A DNA stretch of 64,000 nt from Commensalibacter papalotli (GTDB taxonomy: Bacteria > Pseudomonadota > Alphaproteobacteria > Acetobacterales > Acetobacteraceae): NCBI RefSeq assembly GCF_947179115.1, contig NZ_CAMXCI010000002.1, positions 62,001-126,000 on the forward strand, given 5' to 3'. Shown here piece after piece: positions 60,803 to 64,000 of the stretch. Both the position numbers and the translations under genes were made by a program. Each line of letters opens with the position of its first letter. Positions within the stretch are counted from its first letter, which is position 1. The notes under the pieces were generated by a model. It did no database searches and was not told where the DNA came from. It saw nothing but the letters and a program-made list of their open reading frames with translations.

Positions 60803-63800
60803 ATGCCAAAAACATCCAATTCATCCCAACGCTCTTTATGGTTTTTATGTTTGGCACAATCTTGCGGTGTACTAAATGAAAACATGATTAAAAATGCTAT
60901 GCTCGTTATGGCACTATTTGTTATGGGGTATGAAAATACAGGAATAGCAGCAATCGCTGGAGGATTATTTATTCTACCTTATGCATGTTTCTCTGCAACC
61001 GCTGGACAAATTGCAGACAAATTCTCAAAACAACGTTTAATGATCGCCGTTAAAATTGTACAAATTCTCCTTATACCATTTTCTTTTACAGGATTTATCC
61101 ATCAACATATCCCTCTTTTATTGGGATGCATATTTTTACTGGGTACAGCCGAAGCTTTTTACTGCCCATTAAAGTACAGTATTATCCCTGAAATTGTCGA
61201 AAAGAAAAAAATCCTTTTTGGCAATAGCTTAATCGAAACCTCTACTTTTGTTTCCGTATTAATCGGGATGTTAATTGGTGGATCTGTAATTTTATTGCCT
61301 GGTGGTTTATATTGGGTTTGTGGGTCTGCTTTTATCTTATCTATCCTAAGTTTAATTTCAGTTTTAAAAATCGATAAAGTTGCACCAGCAGATCAAAACC
61401 TCATATTAAATATTAATATTATTCAAGAAACTTACAGAACAATTCTGTTATCAAATAAAAATCGTAGTATCTGGTTATGTATCTTGGGTATATCTTGGTT
61501 TTGGACAATCGGATCTATGGTTGGCGCTGGTATCTTTGATCTCTCTGCACAAATTATTCACCATAATGGTCATTATTTAACCAATTTATTTATCAGCTGT
61601 TTCTCTTTAGGCGTTGCTGGAGGGTCTATCTTGTGCTCTCGTTTACTTAGAGGAAATATTTCTGCACGATTTGTTCCTGTCGCTGCGATTGGAATTTCTC
61701 TATTTTGTTTCGATTTTGGTTATGCAATCATATCTATTCAAACAGTGTCTTCTTTATCCTTTTTCGTCTCCTCATTTACAGGAATACGTATTCTTGTTGA
61801 TTTAACCTTGATGGCAATCTGTTGTGGTATTTACTCAGTTCCACTTTATGCCATTATACAAGAAAAATCCCCTAAAAGTAGTAAAGCTAGAATTATTGCT
61901 GGTAACAACATTATTAATGCCATCATGATGGTCATAGGCGCTTTTATCTGGGCAAAAGCAAGCTCTTTTGGAGTTTCTTCTGCATCTCTATTCATATCTC
62001 TTTCAATCATTAATATATTTGTGGCTGTATATATCATGCGTTTTTTTACTTCCAAAATTCTTCAATTTATATTCAAAATCTATTTCAAAATTTTTCATAA
62101 AGTAACTGTCACAGGAATTGAAAACTTTCATCAAGCAGGCAATAAGGTTGTCATTGTTTGCAATCATACCTCTTTTGCTGATGCCAGCTTGTTATCTTGT
62201 CTTCTTCCTGAACAACCTGCTTTTGCTATTTATACTAAAACAGCACAAAAATGGTGGGCTCGTCCTTTCTTGGCATTTGTAAAAACATTTACCGTAGATA
62301 TTCAATCCCCATATACCATTAAAGAAATGGTTCAAGCTGTTCGTGATAAAAACCAAAAACTAGTTATTTTCCCCGAAGGGCGCCTGACTAAAACGGGAAA
62401 TTTGATGAAATTATATGAAGGTGCAGGCATCGTTTCTTATAACGCAAACGCAAAGATATTGCCTATTTACATAAATGGATTACAATTCAGTATTTTGGGA
62501 CGCATGAAAGGCAAGTTACCACTCCGATTATTCCCTCGAGTATCCATAACCATTAGACCACCAGTTGACTTAAACGACCACCTTAACCACAATCTTTCTC
62601 ATCAAGAGAATAGAAATTATATTGGTAATATTCTAGAACAAATTATGATTAACACTTCCTTTGCTGCAAAAAACACTGAAAAAACACTTTTTAAGGCACT
62701 GATTGATGCAAAGGATCTCTATGGCAAAAAAAGAGAAATTATTGAAGATATCAAACGTGAACCTTTTACTTATGATCGTTTATGTATAGGGGCGATTTTA
62801 TTCGGTCGAAAATTAGAAAAAGAAACTACTTTAAGTGAGTGTATTGGCTTATTACTTCCTAACTCTTGTGGTGCTATTGTCTCATTTATGGCTCTTTCTG
62901 CTTTTGGTCGCGTGCCACACCCAATCAACATCTCGACTGGCGCAGAAAATATTTTGAATATATTTCAAACTGCACAAATCAAGACCATTATTTCAAGCCA
63001 TCTATTTATCGACAAAGGAGGGTTACAAGAGTTAGAAGCAAAACTTTTACAAAAAGTTAAAATTATTTACATAGAAGATATTATCAAAAATCTTACCTTA
63101 TCAGATAAAGCCAAAGCAAAATTAGATTTATTACGTCCAGAAAACCTTCCCGGAATGAAGGCTTCTTATCAGTCACCCGCAGTTATTTTGTCGACCTCTG
63201 GCTCGGAAGGCCACCCAAAAGCTGTTGTATTAAGCCATCACAATATTTTAACCAACTGCCAACAAGTAGCCTCAGTAATTGACTTTAGCTGTGCAGATCA
63301 TGTCTTTAACGCCATGCCTTTTTTCCACTCTCTTGGATTAACTGGAGCTACATTACTACCTTTATTCAATGGAGTTCGTACTTTCCATTACCCTAACCCT
63401 TTACATTATAAAACTATCCCCTCTATGATTTATGATACAGATGCAACCATATGCTTTGGTACCGATACTTTTTTAAATGCATGGGCTAAATATGCACATA
63501 CTTATGATTTTTATGCCATGCGATACATTATTACCGGTGGAGAAAAAGTCAAAGAAGAAACACATAAATTATATGCTGAAAAATTTGGTGTCCGTATTTT
63601 CGAAGGGTATGGTGCAACAGAGAGCTCTCCTGTCATTGCTTTAAACACGCCAATGAATCATCGTAATGGAACCGTAGGGCACTTCTTGCCTGGGATTGAT
63701 CATAAAATCACTCCTGTTCCAGGAATTAGTATAGGAGGAAAACTGTCAATAAAAGGCCATAATATCATGATGGGTTATATGTTAAATACAAACCCTGGCG

Positions 63801-64000
63801 TTATACAACCTATTGAAAATGAATGGTATGATACAGGGGATATTGTTTCAATTGATAGTGATAACTTTATTACGATTTCTGGTCGTGTAAAACGTTTTGC
63901 AAAAATTGGCGGTGAAATGATTTCCATGAGTGCTGTGGAAAGCATGACGACAAAAATATGGCCAACTGCAACGAATGCTGTAGTAAATTTAACGGATGAG
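60803..64000 (+). CDS. MFS / acyltransferase / acyl-ACP synthetase fusion (Aas-LplT type), 3' truncated
   Basis: The frame is open from ATG 60803 to the window edge, 1066 codons so far. Residues 1-415 form an MFS-type transporter with about twelve helices, the layout of the LplT lysophospholipid flippase. Residues 425-640 are a PlsC-type acyltransferase with His455 in VCNHTSFADASLLS and FPEGRLTKTG. From about 650 on is an AMP-forming ligase: STSGSEGHPKAVVLSHHN, FEGYGATESSPVIAL, WYDTGDIVSIDSDNF and GRVKRFAKIGGEMISMSAVE. Together these import and re-acylate lysophospholipids, with free fatty acids activated onto ACP. TetR operators lie upstream and yiaA immediately precedes it. Confidence 0.9.
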   Translation, partial: MPKTSNSSQRSLWFLCLAQSCGVLNENMIKNAMLVMALFVMGYENTGIAAIAGGLFILPYACFSATAGQIADKFSKQRLMIAVKIVQILLIPFSFTGFIHQHIPLLLGCIFLLGTAEAFYCPLKYSIIPEIVEKKKILFGNSLIETSTFVSVLIGMLIGGSVILLPGGLYWVCGSAFILSILSLISVLKIDKVAPADQNLILNINIIQETYRTILLSNKNRSIWLCILGISWFWTIGSMVGAGIFDLSAQIIHHNGHYLTNLFISCFSLGVAGGSILCSRLLRGNISARFVPVAAIGISLFCFDFGYAIISIQTVSSLSFFVSSFTGIRILVDLTLMAICCGIYSVPLYAIIQEKSPKSSKARIIAGNNIINAIMMVIGAFIWAKASSFGVSSASLFISLSIINIFVAVYIMRFFTSKILQFIFKIYFKIFHKVTVTGIENFHQAGNKVVIVCNHTSFADASLLSCLLPEQPAFAIYTKTAQKWWARPFLAFVKTFTVDIQSPYTIKEMVQAVRDKNQKLVIFPEGRLTKTGNLMKLYEGAGIVSYNANAKILPIYINGLQFSILGRMKGKLPLRLFPRVSITIRPPVDLNDHLNHNLSHQENRNYIGNILEQIMINTSFAAKNTEKTLFKALIDAKDLYGKKREIIEDIKREPFTYDRLCIGAILFGRKLEKETTLSECIGLLLPNSCGAIVSFMALSAFGRVPHPINISTGAENILNIFQTAQIKTIISSHLFIDKGGLQELEAKLLQKVKIIYIEDIIKNLTLSDKAKAKLDLLRPENLPGMKASYQSPAVILSTSGSEGHPKAVVLSHHNILTNCQQVASVIDFSCADHVFNAMPFFHSLGLTGATLLPLFNGVRTFHYPNPLHYKTIPSMIYDTDATICFGTDTFLNAWAKYAHTYDFYAMRYIITGGEKVKEETHKLYAEKFGVRIFEGYGATESSPVIALNTPMNHRNGTVGHFLPGIDHKITPVPGISIGGKLSIKGHNIMMGYMLNTNPGVIQPIENEWYDTGDIVSIDSDNFITISGRVKRFAKIGGEMISMSAVESMTTKIWPTATNAVVNLTDE

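Noticed and set aside
1..64000. Insertion sequences, phage genes or a CRISPR array
   Set aside because: No transposase, integrase or phage structural protein, and no regularly spaced repeats, were recognised in the window.

Overview
This is a contiguous AT-rich bacterial chromosome segment. The gene set points to an acetic acid bacterium (Alphaproteobacteria, Acetobacteraceae) with a small AT-rich genome, such as the insect-gut genus Commensalibacter. The evidence is a ChvG/ChvI two-component pair, EtfA/EtfB with ETF-ubiquinone oxidoreductase, RapZ, an HdeA acid chaperone, a D-arabinitol dehydrogenase with its permease, a GntP permease and a grpE promoter of the alphaproteobacterial RpoH type. 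The genus is an inference from gene content and base composition.

Layout. 1-3.1 kb: the end of hldE, an AGE-family sugar epimerase/isomerase, and dnaB preceded by two DnaA-box-like sites. 3.1-6.7 kb: accessory region with a membrane protein, a decayed SUKH (SMI1/KNR4) immunity-type gene, azoR, a DUF4385 gene and a secreted protein. 6.7-16.1 kb, minus strand: rapZ-purH, a frameshifted Tai4-like immunity gene, znuABC with a 45-residue membrane peptide upstream, and etfD-etfB-etfA. 16.2-22 kb, minus strand: ompW-hemN-2OG oxygenase and chvI-chvG. 22.2-29.1 kb, plus strand: grpE, dnaK, dnaJ, dapB, metK, trmB. 29.1-36.2 kb: dedA, an S9 peptidase, a multicopper oxidase, a DUF333 lipoprotein, a glycosyltransferase and hdeA, with remnants of broken genes between them. 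36.3-39.1 kb: the D-arabinitol locus. 39.4-48.9 kb: a secreted protein, an EtfB-lysine-methyltransferase-like gene, ubiA, rsmE, gshA, a Sel1-repeat protein, a DUF2130 protein and an SDR/DUF2269 membrane operon. 48.9-58.4 kb: queE-queC-queD, a YebB-like peptidase, lolA, yqhD, the divergent lpoA-like/rsmI pair, gntP/hxlB and a SemiSWEET. 58.5-64 kb: an SGNH hydrolase, a DUF1090 protein, and a TetR regulator divergent from yiaA and a very large MFS/acyltransferase/acyl-ACP-synthetase fusion that runs off the window.

Most of the window is core metabolism. The exceptions cluster in gaps of 200-550 bases, where small accessory genes can be reconstructed as broken reading frames: SUKH, Tai4-like and several unidentified ones. 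At least five of the breaks are one-base changes in A or T runs, while the long housekeeping genes around them are intact. This looks like a turnover zone for immunity-type and other small genes. No rRNA, tRNA, CRISPR array, insertion sequence or phage module was recognised. No convincing wholly new multi-gene system was found. The most informative leads are the decayed immunity genes, the structured dnaK leader with its heat-shock promoters, and the TetR-linked phospholipid-repair fusion.
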